DNA of 64,000 nt from Pseudomonas sp. RIT623 (GTDB lineage: Bacteria > Pseudomonadota > Gammaproteobacteria > Pseudomonadales > Pseudomonadaceae), in assembly GCF_004519305.1 (NCBI RefSeq), contig NZ_SOZA01000021.1, positions 1 through 64,000 of the forward strand, read 5' to 3'. Under the pieces are notes generated by a model that did no database searches, was not told the DNA's origin, and saw only the letters and a list, made by a program, of their open reading frames with translations. Each line of letters begins with the position of its first letter. Position 1 is the stretch's first letter. The position numbers and the translations under genes are program-made. Of this stretch, positions 36,969 to 46,800 are shown piece after piece.

Positions 36969-37376
36969 ATGCCCACCTCTTCCTTGCGGCAACAGATCCT
37001 GCTGGTAGACGACGAGGAAGAGGCGTTGCTGGAGCTGGCCGAGTTGCTGGAGAACGAAGGGTTCAATTGCCACACGGCCGCCTCGGTGAAAGCGGCCCTG
37101 CAGCAACTGACCCGACACCCGGACGTGGCGCTGGTGATCACCGACTTGCGCATGCCAGAGGAAAGCGGCATCGGCCTGGTTCGGCGCTTGCGCGAGCACA
37201 CCGCACGCCAGCACCTGCCCGTGATCGTGATGTCCGGGCATGCCGACATGGACGATGTCAGCGACCTGCTGCGCTTGCAGGTGCTGGACCTGTTTCGCAA
37301 ACCGATCTATCACGCGCGCCTGCTGGAAACGCTGGACAATCTGTTCCCCAAGCCGTTGATGCAGGCCGTTAAATAG
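36969..37376 (+). CDS. Stand-alone response-regulator receiver protein
   Basis: This 135-aa protein is essentially one complete CheY-like receiver: acidic DDEEE at residues 14-18, phospho-acceptor Asp59 in VITDLRMPEESG, Ser/Thr in VIVMSGH and Lys in LFRKPIYHARLL. It has no output domain. It lies 47 nt after flp on the same strand, so it could be co-expressed with the pilin. It converges on a TpsB gene. The partner kinase is unknown, with PprA or an external kinase possible. Its length excludes a lost DNA-binding domain by simple frameshift, since no such domain is visible downstream. Confidence 0.85.
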   Translation: MPTSSLRQQILLVDDEEEALLELAELLENEGFNCHTAASVKAALQQLTRHPDVALVITDLRMPEESGIGLVRRLREHTARQHLPVIVMSGHADMDDVSDLLRLQVLDLFRKPIYHARLLETLDNLFPKPLMQAVK

Positions 37377-37420
37377 CTGGGACTACACTAGGCCGCTCCC
37401 ACAAAGAAGTGCGTAGCCTT

Positions 37421-39091
37421 CTACAACTGATAACTGAAACTCAGGTTCAACCGTGGTCGTCGGTTGAGGCTGTCCAAGGCGATATCCGACATCGGCTTGG
37501 CCACCTCCACCGCGACGTTGTAATAGCGCGCATCGCCAAAGCGCAGCCCCAGGGCCGCCGATGACATTTTCGCCTTCCGTACCTCGAGCTCATTGAACCA
37601 GGCCCGCGCTGCATCCAGCGCGATATAGGGCTGCACGACCTTGAGCCAGGCGCCCTCGCGCTTGAAGCTGTAGTTGACCTCGTAGGCCAGCCCCCAACCC
37701 TTGTCGCCGGAGCCCTGGTCGCTGGGGTAGCCGCGCCCGAAGTTCTGCCCGCCAAACACCGCGCGCTCACTGTCGGGCAGGCTGTCGTTGCTCCAGTAAC
37801 CCGCCGCCGAGATCACGCCTTGCCAGTGGTCGCCAAAATCGTCGCTCTGCACCCCGGACAAGCGCAGGCGCAGGAAGTCCAGGTCATAGTCAGCGTTGCT
37901 CCGCGCACCGAAGTAGTCCAACCCCTGGTACACACCGGCGCTGATGATCCGCAGCCGCCGCGCCTCGGCCTTGCGCCAGTCGCCCTCGAAGGACAGCGCG
38001 CGCAGGTCGGTGCGGCTGTCCAACCGCAGTGGAAAACCCACGACCTGGTAGTCGATGCGGTCGTTGACCACGTAGAAGCGCCCCACCACCTCCAGCCATT
38101 CGCTGGGCGAAGCAATCAGCGACTGGCTGAGCCCGACCGAATAGCGTTCGTTCTCCCGGTGCTGGGTCAGGTCGATGCCGTTGTCCAGGCGGATGCGCGC
38201 CTTGGGATCGCTGCGATAGCGCGAAGCCGACAGCAGCAGGCGCGAGCCCTCGGCGTCGAGGAACTGACTGTAGTCGAGGCGGTAGTAGTGTTCCTTGTCT
38301 TCGCCGGGCGGCAGCAGCACGCTGGCACCCAATTGCTCGCCGAAACGGGTCTGCGCATTGCTACTGGCGCCGAGCAACGCCTGCAGGTCGTCGCGGCTGC
38401 CATCGTTGAGGTTCATGCTGGTGGTGAACGGCTGGCGTGAAACCTGGGCGACCAGCCGGGTCGCGCCATCGGTGGTGCCGGGCGGCGGCACCTGGGCCTG
38501 GAAAGTCACGCCGGGGATGCGCCCGGCCAGGCTGGTGTAGCGCTCGAAGCTCTGCCGGCTCAGCGGGCGTTCGGCCTTGAGCTTGTCGAGCAACTGCTCG
38601 AGATAAGCTCGTGCCCCGCCGATCTCGCCGTCGATCTGGACATCGCGGATATAGCCTTCCACCAGCACCACGCGCACCCGGCCATCGGCGAAGTCCTGGG
38701 GCGGCAAGTAGGCATAGGACAGCAGGTAGCCATCCTGCTGGTAGCGCTGGGTGAGGCGGCGGGTGACGTCGATCAGTTCGGCCAGGGCAACCTCGCGGCC
38801 AATCAGCGGCTGGTAATGCTCGCGCAGCTCGCTCAGCGGATACACCGTCCCCCCTTCGAAGCGCACCTTGCGTACCGCGACCCGGGTGCTCATCAACAAG
38901 GGCTGCTGGGCGCTCGGCTGCGTCTGCGGCAGTTGCGCGGCGCCAGCGCCTGGGCGATAGGCGTCCAACGGCAGGTTGGGAGTGGGCAGGCGGCGTTCGG
39001 TGTCGTTGCTGTTGAGGAAACTCGGCAGCGGTTCGGCGCCGGCCAGGCCGGCCCAGCTCAGCGCCAACATCGTCACCAGCAATAGACGCAT
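37421..39091 (-). CDS. TpsB-type outer-membrane transporter (ShlB/FhaC/HecB family)
   Basis: This 556-aa Omp85-superfamily pore has a signal peptide (MRLLLVTMLALSWAGLAGAE) and a Gln/Pro-rich linker. A POTRA region follows (about residues 70-160, VRKVRFEGGTVYPLSELREH), then a barrel domain (residues about 200-556). The L6 motif is present: FGGQNFGRGYPSDQ with SGDKG, and the protein ends in an aromatic-containing beta strand (SFSYQL). Such proteins export partner exoproteins to the cell surface. The usual TpsA partner is not adjacent. The upstream same-strand gene, 85 nt away, encodes a Gly-rich repeat lipoprotein instead. Confidence 0.9.
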   Translation of the reverse strand: MRLLLVTMLALSWAGLAGAEPLPSFLNSNDTERRLPTPNLPLDAYRPGAGAAQLPQTQPSAQQPLLMSTRVAVRKVRFEGGTVYPLSELREHYQPLIGREVALAELIDVTRRLTQRYQQDGYLLSYAYLPPQDFADGRVRVVLVEGYIRDVQIDGEIGGARAYLEQLLDKLKAERPLSRQSFERYTSLAGRIPGVTFQAQVPPPGTTDGATRLVAQVSRQPFTTSMNLNDGSRDDLQALLGASSNAQTRFGEQLGASVLLPPGEDKEHYYRLDYSQFLDAEGSRLLLSASRYRSDPKARIRLDNGIDLTQHRENERYSVGLSQSLIASPSEWLEVVGRFYVVNDRIDYQVVGFPLRLDSRTDLRALSFEGDWRKAEARRLRIISAGVYQGLDYFGARSNADYDLDFLRLRLSGVQSDDFGDHWQGVISAAGYWSNDSLPDSERAVFGGQNFGRGYPSDQGSGDKGWGLAYEVNYSFKREGAWLKVVQPYIALDAARAWFNELEVRKAKMSSAALGLRFGDARYYNVAVEVAKPMSDIALDSLNRRPRLNLSFSYQL

Positions 39092-39176
39092 CGGGACACT
39101 CCATGATCCTGTGTTGGCAACGGTGCCTGGACGACCCTGCCGCCCAGGCACCTCACCTAGAGCGTAGCCCGTCGCC

Positions 39177-40724
39177 TCAGCGTTGCCCGCCAGCCAGGGC
39201 GCCGGTCACGCCATTGAGTGCGCCGCCCAGCCCGCTGGGTTGCCCTGCGCCGCCATTGACCAGGCTGCCGGCCTGGCCGAGCGTGCCACCAACGGCAGTG
39301 ACCGTGGTGCCGAGCTGACTCACCACAGGATTGGCCGATGCGCCGGCCAGTTGCGTGCCGAGCGTGCCGACAGCGCCGCCGACCTGATTCAACAACCCCG
39401 CCACCGGGGCGCCTGCACCGGTACTGGTGCCGACCTGCTGCGTCACGCTGGCCACCCCGGAAACCACCGGCGCCAGCCCCGTGCCCACTTGCTGGGTCAC
39501 GGCGGCCAGCGGCGCCCCGGCCGCGGTGTTGGTCAGACCATTGCCGCCCAGCACTGTTCCCAGGCTGGCGACGGTATTGCCGGTTTGTACCGTGCTGGTG
39601 CTGATGGCCGCCACCGCCGGATTGCCGGTGCTGCTGGCCAGGCCGCTACCGGCACCGGCCACCACGCCGCCGACGGTTTCCAGCAAGCCGCTGCGTGGGC
39701 CGCCGGTAATGGGCGCCAGACCGCTGCTGGTGCTGACGGTGGTGCCGGCATTGGCGACCAGCTGGCCGACGCTGGCCGCCAACGGATTGCCGTTGCCGGC
39801 GACCTGCTGGCCAGCCTGGGTCAATGCCCCGCCCACCTGGTTGAGGGTCTGGTTCAGCGGTGCCGCGAGCCCGGTCTGGCGGGTGGCATTCGCTGCCGTG
39901 TTCTCCACCAGCGAGACCACCGGCACCACCGCGTCGCTCAGCCCTTGGCTGGTGCCCGCCAACGGGCCACTGCTGCCGATTGGCGTCAGGGTGTCGCCCA
40001 GCATGGTCACCGCCTGGCCGACCCGGTCGACGCCCTGCCCGGCGCCCGCGACCACCTGGTTGACCAGCGGCACCTGCTCGACCGGCCCGCTGCTGGCAAG
40101 CCCGGCCACGCCCTGGCCCAGGCCAGAGACACCGGTGCCCAAGTCCGCCGTGGCGGCACCGAGCACGCCCACCGTGGTGCCGACGGCATTGTTGCCTGTA
40201 CCCAGTTGCCCGAGACCATCGCTCAGGCCGCTGCCGACGCTGTTCACGGCAGCGCCGGTGGACGACACCAGCGCGCCCACCCCAGCGCCCAACGAGGTGC
40301 TGCCAACGATGGGCAAGCCGCCAATCAGCTGGCCCAGGTTACTGACACCGTCACCGACACCGGAGACGGTATTGCCCAGTTGATCGACCACCTGGCCAGT
40401 GACCAGCGGCGCAGTGGTAGACCCACCGCCCGTACCGCCGCCGCCACCACCCGGTGTGGTGCCACCACCTGTTCCACCGCCGGGCGTGGCTCCGCCTGCT
40501 GTGCCACCACCGGTACCGGCACTCCCATCACCGGGTGTGGTGCCGCCTGTACCTCCCGAGCCGCCTGAACCATCGCCACTGCCACCGGCCGCCGCAGTGC
40601 CATCGGCAGACGAGCCGTCGACCTCGCTGTGGTGTCCACCGCCGCCACTGCTGCAACCTGCCAGGCCCAGCGCCATGATCATCGCCAGCGCCGTGGCGGT
40701 TCTGCTCCACGCTTGAGTGTTCAT
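39177..40724 (-). CDS. Collagen-like/Gly-rich repeat lipoprotein, possible TpsB substrate
   Basis: This 515-aa protein has a lipoprotein signal (lipobox LAGC, Cys24). Residues about 26-104 are a Gly/Thr/Ser-rich linker (GGSGDGSGGSGGTGG and similar). Some 400 residues of degenerate short repeats follow, rich in Val, Leu, Gly, Ala and Thr (VGVLGAATADLGTGVSGLGQ and variants), nearly free of Cys, Trp, Tyr, Phe and Lys. This looks like an extended surface protein. It lacks the TPS signal domain and NPNG/NPNL motifs of classical TpsA partners. It is transcribed ahead of the TpsB gene with an 85-nt gap, so an operon is likely. Export by that pore is inference. Confidence 0.75.
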   Translation of the reverse strand: MNTQAWSRTATALAMIMALGLAGCSSGGGGHHSEVDGSSADGTAAAGGSGDGSGGSGGTGGTTPGDGSAGTGGGTAGGATPGGGTGGGTTPGGGGGGTGGGSTTAPLVTGQVVDQLGNTVSGVGDGVSNLGQLIGGLPIVGSTSLGAGVGALVSSTGAAVNSVGSGLSDGLGQLGTGNNAVGTTVGVLGAATADLGTGVSGLGQGVAGLASSGPVEQVPLVNQVVAGAGQGVDRVGQAVTMLGDTLTPIGSSGPLAGTSQGLSDAVVPVVSLVENTAANATRQTGLAAPLNQTLNQVGGALTQAGQQVAGNGNPLAASVGQLVANAGTTVSTSSGLAPITGGPRSGLLETVGGVVAGAGSGLASSTGNPAVAAISTSTVQTGNTVASLGTVLGGNGLTNTAAGAPLAAVTQQVGTGLAPVVSGVASVTQQVGTSTGAGAPVAGLLNQVGGAVGTLGTQLAGASANPVVSQLGTTVTAVGGTLGQAGSLVNGGAGQPSGLGGALNGVTGALAGGQR

Positions 40725-41006
40725 GGGAATGACTCCTGCTGCTCGTGTGGTTGGGTCGACGGCATCGTCGCCCTACGTTCAGCAGTGAAGGCCCGAGGGT
40801 TGTAAAGGGGTAGCTCACAAGTTGGTATTAGTACCCAGGTTAGGGCTCCAGACACGGCGAAAAGCGCAGTAGTTTCATAACCTTGCAAAATCGCTCGGGC
40901 AACGCTCACCAAGGATATAAACCCATGTCATTAGTACCGCGTCAGGCCTGGGAGCCCCGCCTTGCTGGCGAACACCGGCAACGCCGGTGTCCGGCCCAGC
41001 AGCGCC
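40725..41006. other. Promoter region of the repeat lipoprotein and 3' region of pbpC
   Basis: The 282-bp gap is A+T-rich from about 40810 to 40930, which probably holds the promoter of the minus-strand lipoprotein-TpsB unit. An ACACCGGC/GCCGGTGT hairpin (8-bp stem, 3-nt loop, 40972-40990) just downstream of the pbpC stop may end the pbpC transcript. A REP-like half-element (CTTGCTGGCGAACACCGG) surrounds it. No gene is visible. Confidence 0.5.
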
Positions 41007-43340
41007 CTACTCGCTGACCTGGAACTCCACCCGCGCCGTTTCGCCGCTGACATCCAGGGCACTGAGCTCGATCCGCCCGGCTTGCTCGAAGCGCACCAGC
41101 AGGCTGTCCTGCCCCTGGGTCTCGCCCAACGGCTGGCCATTGACAAACCACCAGCGCTGGCCACCACCGCCCAAGGCCGAAACCCGCAATTGCAACGGCT
41201 CGCTGCTGGTCGCCGGGCGGCGCAGGTTGTCGCCGGGGCGCACACCGACAATCGACAACGGCGGCGCGCTGGGCGCCACATGCGGCGGGCAGCTTGGGTC
41301 CAGCGCCGGCAAGCGCGCGGCACGCCGCTCCAGGCGCGGCAGCCAGGGCTCCAGCGCTGCTGGCCACAGGGCGATATCGCGGGCTTTGGCGCCGGGGCAA
41401 CCGGCGTCTACACGCAGCCCCTGCTCGTTGAGCCACACCGTTTCGCGCAGGCCCAAGCCCAACGGCTGGTCGGCCGCCTGCAAGGTCGGCGGGGTGGTGT
41501 TGTCGAGGGTCCAGGCAAAACGCTGCCGCCGGCAGTTGTCGTCCTGGCGGTTCATGGGCTGGCCCAGCGGCCAACAGATCGCCGCCACCCCCACCGAGGC
41601 CGGTACCGCCGCCACCGGCACCTCGATGCCGCGCTGGCTGTCGCGGTTGCTGAGCAGGTCGTGCACCTGCAGCATCAGCGGCGCCGCCGAGGCCAGGCCG
41701 AACTGGCCTGGCACCGGGGTGCCGTCGGGGCGACCGATCCACACGCCAATCAGGTAGCGCGGACCGACGCCCACCGACCAGGCATCGCGAAAGCCATAGC
41801 TGGTGCCGGTCTTCCATGCCAGTTGCGGGCGCTGCACCAGCTCGGCATTGGGGTCACGGTCCGGGCGGGCCAGGCCGCTGAGGATGCGCCGGGTGATCCA
41901 CGCCGAGCCCGGCGACAGCAGGCGGCGCTCGAGCAACGGGTCCTCGGGTTGCAGGCGGATCTTCGCGCTGTGTCCACCCCGGGCGAACGCGGCGTAGCCG
42001 CCGACCAGGTCTTCCAGGCGGCTGCCCGCGCCGCCGAGGATCAACGACAGGTTCGGTTCGGCCAGCGGCGGCAACAGCAACGGCATGCCACCCATGCGCA
42101 TCTGCGCGGCGAAGCGCTTGGGCCCGTAGGCCTCGAGCAGTTGCACCGCGGGCAGGTTGAGCGACAACGCCAGCGCCGAACTGGCCGACACCGGGCCACT
42201 GAAGCCCATGGAGAAGTTGCCGGGGCGATAGTCGCCGTAGCGCCGCGGCACATCCTGCAACAGCGACTCGGAATGGATCAGGCCATCGTCCATGGCCATG
42301 GCGTAGAGGAACGGCTTGAGGGTCGAGCCGGGCGAGCGCAGGGCATGGATCATGTCCACGTGGCCGAAACGGCGTTGATCGCCGAGGTCGATCGAGCCCA
42401 AGTAGGCGCGCACCGCCATGCTCTGGGTTTCCACCACCAACAGTGCCGCCGAGGTGCGCTCGGGCAGGCGCGCGCGCCAGCCCAGCAGCAGGTCCTCAAG
42501 TCGCCGTTGCAGGGCAGCATCGATGGTGGTGCGAATCAGCGGCGGGCTGCTCGCAGTGTTCAGCCGCCGCGCCAACAACGGCGCCAGTGCCGGCTCCTGG
42601 CGCGGTGCCAGCAACAAAGGTTCTTCACGGGCTTCGGCGATGCGCTGGCTCGGCCATACCTGGTACTCGGCCAGGCGCTGCAGCACCTTGTCGCGGGCCC
42701 GTTGGGCACGCGCGGGATGGCGGTCCGGGCGCAGCCGGCTGGGCGCCTGGGGCAGTACGGCGAGCAACGCCGCCTCGGCCGGGGTCAGGTGCCTGGGTGA
42801 CTTGCCCAGGTATGCCCAGCTGGCCGCCGCCACCCCCTGCAACGTGCCGCCGAACGGCGCGCGGTTGAGGTACAGCTGGAGGATCTCGCGCTTGGACAGG
42901 TGCCATTCCAGCTGCGCCGTGCGCCACAGCTGGCGCAGCTTGCCCGGCAGCGTGCGGTCGTGCGGCTCGAGCAAGCGCGCCACCTGCATCGACAACGTGC
43001 TGCCACCGGACACCACCCGCCCGCCACGCAGGTTGAGCCAGGCTGCCCGGGCCAGGGCCATGGGGTTGACCCCGGGGTGCTGATAGAACCAGCGGTCCTC
43101 GTAGGCGAGCAAGGCCTCCAGGTACAGCGGCGAGACTTCGTCTGGGCTGACCGGATAGCGCCACACGCCGTCGGCATCGGCGAAGCGCCACAACGGCGTG
43201 CCGTCCTCGGCCAGGACCACCCGTGCCAGGTCGTCGCCGGGCATCGGCAACGGCCACAAGCGATCGGCCAGCCATACCAGAGCCAGGATCGCCAACAGCG
43301 CAATCGCCACACGGCGCAGCGGGCGCGCTAAGCTTGGCAT
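41007..43340 (-). CDS. pbpC: Penicillin-binding protein 1C
   Basis: This 777-aa bifunctional class A PBP has an N-terminal membrane anchor (VAIALLAILALVWLADRL). The glycosyltransferase domain has EDRWFYQHPGVNP and GGSTLSMQVARLL. The transpeptidase domain has SxxK in SPGSTLKPFLYAM, SLNLPA and KTG in WKTGTSYGF. A C-terminal BiPBP_C domain covers roughly the last 100 residues. It acts in the periplasm on peptidoglycan. ATG 43340 is chosen. A TTG 30 nt upstream is in frame. It is paired genetically with the alpha-2-macroglobulin gene upstream, as in E. coli, but here they are 500 nt apart with a plus-strand gene and REPs between. Confidence 0.93.
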   Translation of the reverse strand: MPSLARPLRRVAIALLAILALVWLADRLWPLPMPGDDLARVVLAEDGTPLWRFADADGVWRYPVSPDEVSPLYLEALLAYEDRWFYQHPGVNPMALARAAWLNLRGGRVVSGGSTLSMQVARLLEPHDRTLPGKLRQLWRTAQLEWHLSKREILQLYLNRAPFGGTLQGVAAASWAYLGKSPRHLTPAEAALLAVLPQAPSRLRPDRHPARAQRARDKVLQRLAEYQVWPSQRIAEAREEPLLLAPRQEPALAPLLARRLNTASSPPLIRTTIDAALQRRLEDLLLGWRARLPERTSAALLVVETQSMAVRAYLGSIDLGDQRRFGHVDMIHALRSPGSTLKPFLYAMAMDDGLIHSESLLQDVPRRYGDYRPGNFSMGFSGPVSASSALALSLNLPAVQLLEAYGPKRFAAQMRMGGMPLLLPPLAEPNLSLILGGAGSRLEDLVGGYAAFARGGHSAKIRLQPEDPLLERRLLSPGSAWITRRILSGLARPDRDPNAELVQRPQLAWKTGTSYGFRDAWSVGVGPRYLIGVWIGRPDGTPVPGQFGLASAAPLMLQVHDLLSNRDSQRGIEVPVAAVPASVGVAAICWPLGQPMNRQDDNCRRQRFAWTLDNTTPPTLQAADQPLGLGLRETVWLNEQGLRVDAGCPGAKARDIALWPAALEPWLPRLERRAARLPALDPSCPPHVAPSAPPLSIVGVRPGDNLRRPATSSEPLQLRVSALGGGGQRWWFVNGQPLGETQGQDSLLVRFEQAGRIELSALDVSGETARVEFQVSE

Positions 43341-43408
43341 CGGGAACCGAGCGGGCCAGGTGATGGCCAAAGGCTGGATATCACCGATTCGTTCATCAGG
43401 AAGCGACT

Positions 43409-43702
43409 ATGCATGTAGAAGGTTTTTTCGAGTGGCTGGGACAGGCGCTGGGGGCGGTGATCCGTTTCATCGTCGATGGCTTGAGCGGGTTGTTCAACCT
43501 GCTGGCCAACGCCGGTGGCAATTTCATCGACGGCCTGGCGCGCACGCTGGGCATGGACACCTCGCTGGTCAGCATCCTTGCGCTCATCGTTGGCCTGATG
43601 CTGCTGTACTCGGCGGTCCGCGCGTTCATGCGGGCATCGATCATCCTCGGGATCATCTGGGCGCTGCTGGGCTTGTGGGTGTTGAGCTGGGTGGTGCATT
43701 GA
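43409..43702 (+). CDS. Small membrane protein of unknown function
   Basis: This is a 97-aa protein with an amphipathic N-terminal part (FEWLGQALGAVIRFIVDGLS). Two predicted transmembrane helices lie at about residues 51-72 (SLVSILALIVGLMLLYSAV) and 76-95 (IILGIIWALLGLWVLSWVV). AGGAAG precedes the ATG. It lies between the alpha-2-macroglobulin gene and pbpC, on the opposite strand, and is followed directly by a REP pair. I do not recognise a named family. It may be an envelope protein linked to these neighbours. Confidence 0.75.
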   Translation: MHVEGFFEWLGQALGAVIRFIVDGLSGLFNLLANAGGNFIDGLARTLGMDTSLVSILALIVGLMLLYSAVRAFMRASIILGIIWALLGLWVLSWVVH

Positions 43703-43708
43703 AAGCTC

Positions 43709-43825
43709 TGTAGGAGCGGCCTTGCGTCGCGATAGGGCCGCGCAGCGGCCCCGCAAATTTCTGCGTCGACGCTGATACCCCGGGGCTGCTTTGCAGCCCT
43801 ATCGCGACACAAGGCCGCTCCTACA
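43709..43825. repeat. REP element pair (GTAGGAGCGGCCTTG family)
   Basis: TGTAGGAGCGGCCTTGCGTC at 43709 and its inverted partner ending at 43825 (ACACAAGGCCGCTCCTACA) face each other. Smaller GGGCCGC...GCGGCCC and GGGGCTGC...GCAGCCC hairpins lie between. This family differs from the GCCGGCTTGCCGGCGAA family elsewhere in the window. Confidence 0.85.
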
Positions 43826-43839
43826 AAAGGCACATGAAC

Positions 43840-46800
43840 TCAGCGAGCGCGCACCACCATTTCACCTTGGCTTTCGCCAATCGCCTGCAGGTTGGGCCGG
43901 TACATCGACTCCACCTGCGGCGGCGGAATGCGATAGCTGCCCGGGGTCACCGCGCGTGCCAGGTACAGCAGGTGGGTAGTGCCGTAGCTGTCGAGCTTGA
44001 GTGCGGCCACATAGCGGTCGTCGCGGTACTCCTGGTGCACCACGCTGGCGTTCTGCATCGACTCGCGCCACTGCTTCACCGCGCTGCTGGCGTTGTCCAG
44101 GCTGGCCGCGCTCTGCGCCAGATTCTGGTTCTCCAGCTCCAGGCCCGCCGGCAGCAGGTCCACCACCAGGGCGTCCGGCACAGGGGCCTGGGCCTTGAGC
44201 GCCAGGTGCACCAGCACCAGGTCGCCACTGCGCAGGTTGCGCACATCCAGGGCCTGGCCGTTCATGCCCAGGTACTCGCGGCGGATCTCCATGCCGTTGC
44301 CAGCGGCGGCCGGGGCCTGGCGCGGGTAGCCGGACAAGGTTAGCTGCTGGTACAGGGTCTCGCTGCTTTCGTTCTGCACGGTCAACGGCGCGGCCAACAG
44401 TGGGCCTTCGAGCTTCATGCCGGTATCGCCGTTGTTGAATTCACGCACTTCGCCGGCGCTGTCCAGGCGCGCCTTCCAGTTGCCTTCCGGCTTGCCCAGC
44501 AGGCCACGGCCGGCGAGGAACAGCGCGTTGCGTTCCTGGGTCGACAGCCAGCGGTTGGCCGCCAGTTCATCGGACAAGGCGAACAGGCGCTGATCGACCT
44601 GGTTGCCGGCCAGGTTGTTCTCCTGCAACAGCGCCAGGATCAGCGCCTGGTCGCGTAGCGCGCTGCCGTAGTCGGCCATCCAGCCCTTGCCGCGGCTGAC
44701 CGCGAGGCCTGCCTGCAGGGCCTGCTGCGAGCGGGTCTTGTCGCCCATCTTGTCCAGCGCTACCGCCAGTTGCACCAGCGGTAGGCCGGAGCGGGCGTCG
44801 GCGCGGCGTTCGAACAGGCTGCGCAGGGCACCCAGCGGCGCCTGTTGGCTGCGCGCCAGCACCAGCCCGGCATAGGCCTGCACGGCGAAGCGGGTATGCT
44901 CGGCGTTGTCGCTGTAGTCGACCTCGATCAGGTTGCGTTCCTGCACGTAGCGCAGCAAGCGCTCGCTGGCCTTCTTCACGACTTCGGCCGGTACACCGTA
45001 GCCCTGCTCACGGGCACGCAGCAGGAAGTCGGTGACATAGGCGCTCAGCCAGTACTCTTCCTCGCTGTCCGAGCTCCACAGGCCGAAGCTGCCGTTGTAG
45101 CGCTGCATGCCCAGCAGGTGCTCGATGCCCATCTCGATCTTGCGCTTGCGCACCTCGGCCGGTTCGCCCTTGATGCCCAGGCGTTTGAGGCTGTCGGCAT
45201 CGGCGTACAGCGATGGGTACAAACCGCTGGTGGTCTGTTCCAGGCAGCCGTAGGGATAGGCCTCGAGGGCACGAATTTGCTCGGCGAGGTTCAGTGGCGG
45301 GCGGCTCGACAGCGCCAGGCTGGCCTCGAGGCCGGCCGGCTCGAACTCGGCCAGGTCGCTGTCCGGCAGGCTCCAGGGCTGGTCCTTCAGGGCCACGCGA
45401 TAGTGCTTGAGCATGGCCGGATAGGCCGGGCGCACGCCCAAGGTCCATTCACGTTCGAAGGCAGTGCCCGGCTCGCCCGGCAGTTGCAAGCCATCGACCC
45501 GTACCCGCACCTTGCCCTGGCCCAGGCCGCCCTGGGCCAGCACCGGGATCAGCAAGGTGCTGCGCTGACCCTCGGCCAGGGTGACATTCTGCTGCGCGCC
45601 ACCGACCAGGCTCAGCTGGCCTTCGCCAGCCAGTTGCACGCTCAGTTGCTGGGCGCGCCCGGACAGGTTGGCCAGGTCCAGCGCCAGGTTGGTGCGGTCG
45701 CCACCGGCAAGGAAGCGCGGCGCCGACAGCTCGGCGATCAACGGCGCGGCAACCACCGTCTTGCCCTCGGCCATGCCGAAGTGTTCCTCGGTCCAGGCCT
45801 GGGCCATCAGCCGCAGTTCGCCGTTGAAATCGGGGATCTCGACTGTGGCTTGCCCTTGGCCCTGGTCATCCAGGGTCACCGGCACGCTCTGCTGGGCGAC
45901 GATGGTCACCGTGGTGTTGGGGCGCTTGCCACCCTTGGCCATGGCGGCATCGCCGCCGAACGCCAGGCTGGCCAGGCGCCCCTGCCCGGCTTCGATCAGT
46001 TGCCCGTAGATGTCCAGTTGGTCAGCGCCATAGGCCTTGCGCCCGAACAGGCTGGCGAACGGGTCGGGGGTCTTGAAGTCGGTGATATTGAGGATGCCCA
46101 CGTCCACGGCGGACAGCAGCACGTGGATCTGCTTGGGCACGCTGCCATCGGCGTTGGCGGCCTTGAACTTCACCGTCAGCGGCTGCTTGGGACGCATCTT
46201 CTCCGGCGCCTGCAAGGTCACGGCGAGCTTGCGCTCGGCGCGGTTCAGCGGCAGGTGCAGCACGCCCACGGCGCGCTTGGGCGTGGCATTGGCCTTGCGC
46301 TCGCCCGGGCGAATCACCAGGGCGCTGATGTACAGGTCGTGACGTGTCCACTTCTTGTCCAGTTCGACCTCGAAGGTCTTGCCCTCGGCGGGCACCTCGA
46401 TCTCCTGCCACCACAGCGGGCCATCGGCGGACTCGACCATCAGGTAGCCCGTGCCGGCGGCCGGCGGGGTGACGGTGACCTTGGCGGTGGCACCGTCGGC
46501 GTAGGCCGGTTTGTCCAGGGCGATCTTCACCTGGTCGGGGCGCACGGCGCCGCCCTCGGCGTTGTCCTGGGCGCGGTAGCCGGCCCAGAAGCGCGCGCTG
46601 GAAACCAGTCCGGTCTGCGGATCTTCCACCTCGACGCGGTACGGGCCCCACTCGACCTGGAAGCTCAGCTTGGCGGTGGAGCCGGCCTTCACGCTGATGG
46701 TTTCTTCAGCCTGGGTGAGAAACTTCTCGTTGTAGTTGTAGCTCCAGCCGTCGCCCTGCGAGTAGTTCCAGTAGTAGTCGCGGCGCTCGCGGATCAGCCG

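Noticed and set aside
39183..40568. A plus-strand frame opposite the Gly-rich repeat lipoprotein
   Set aside because: The minus-strand frame has a lipoprotein signal and is in line with the TpsB gene. The other frame only reflects the repetitive composition.
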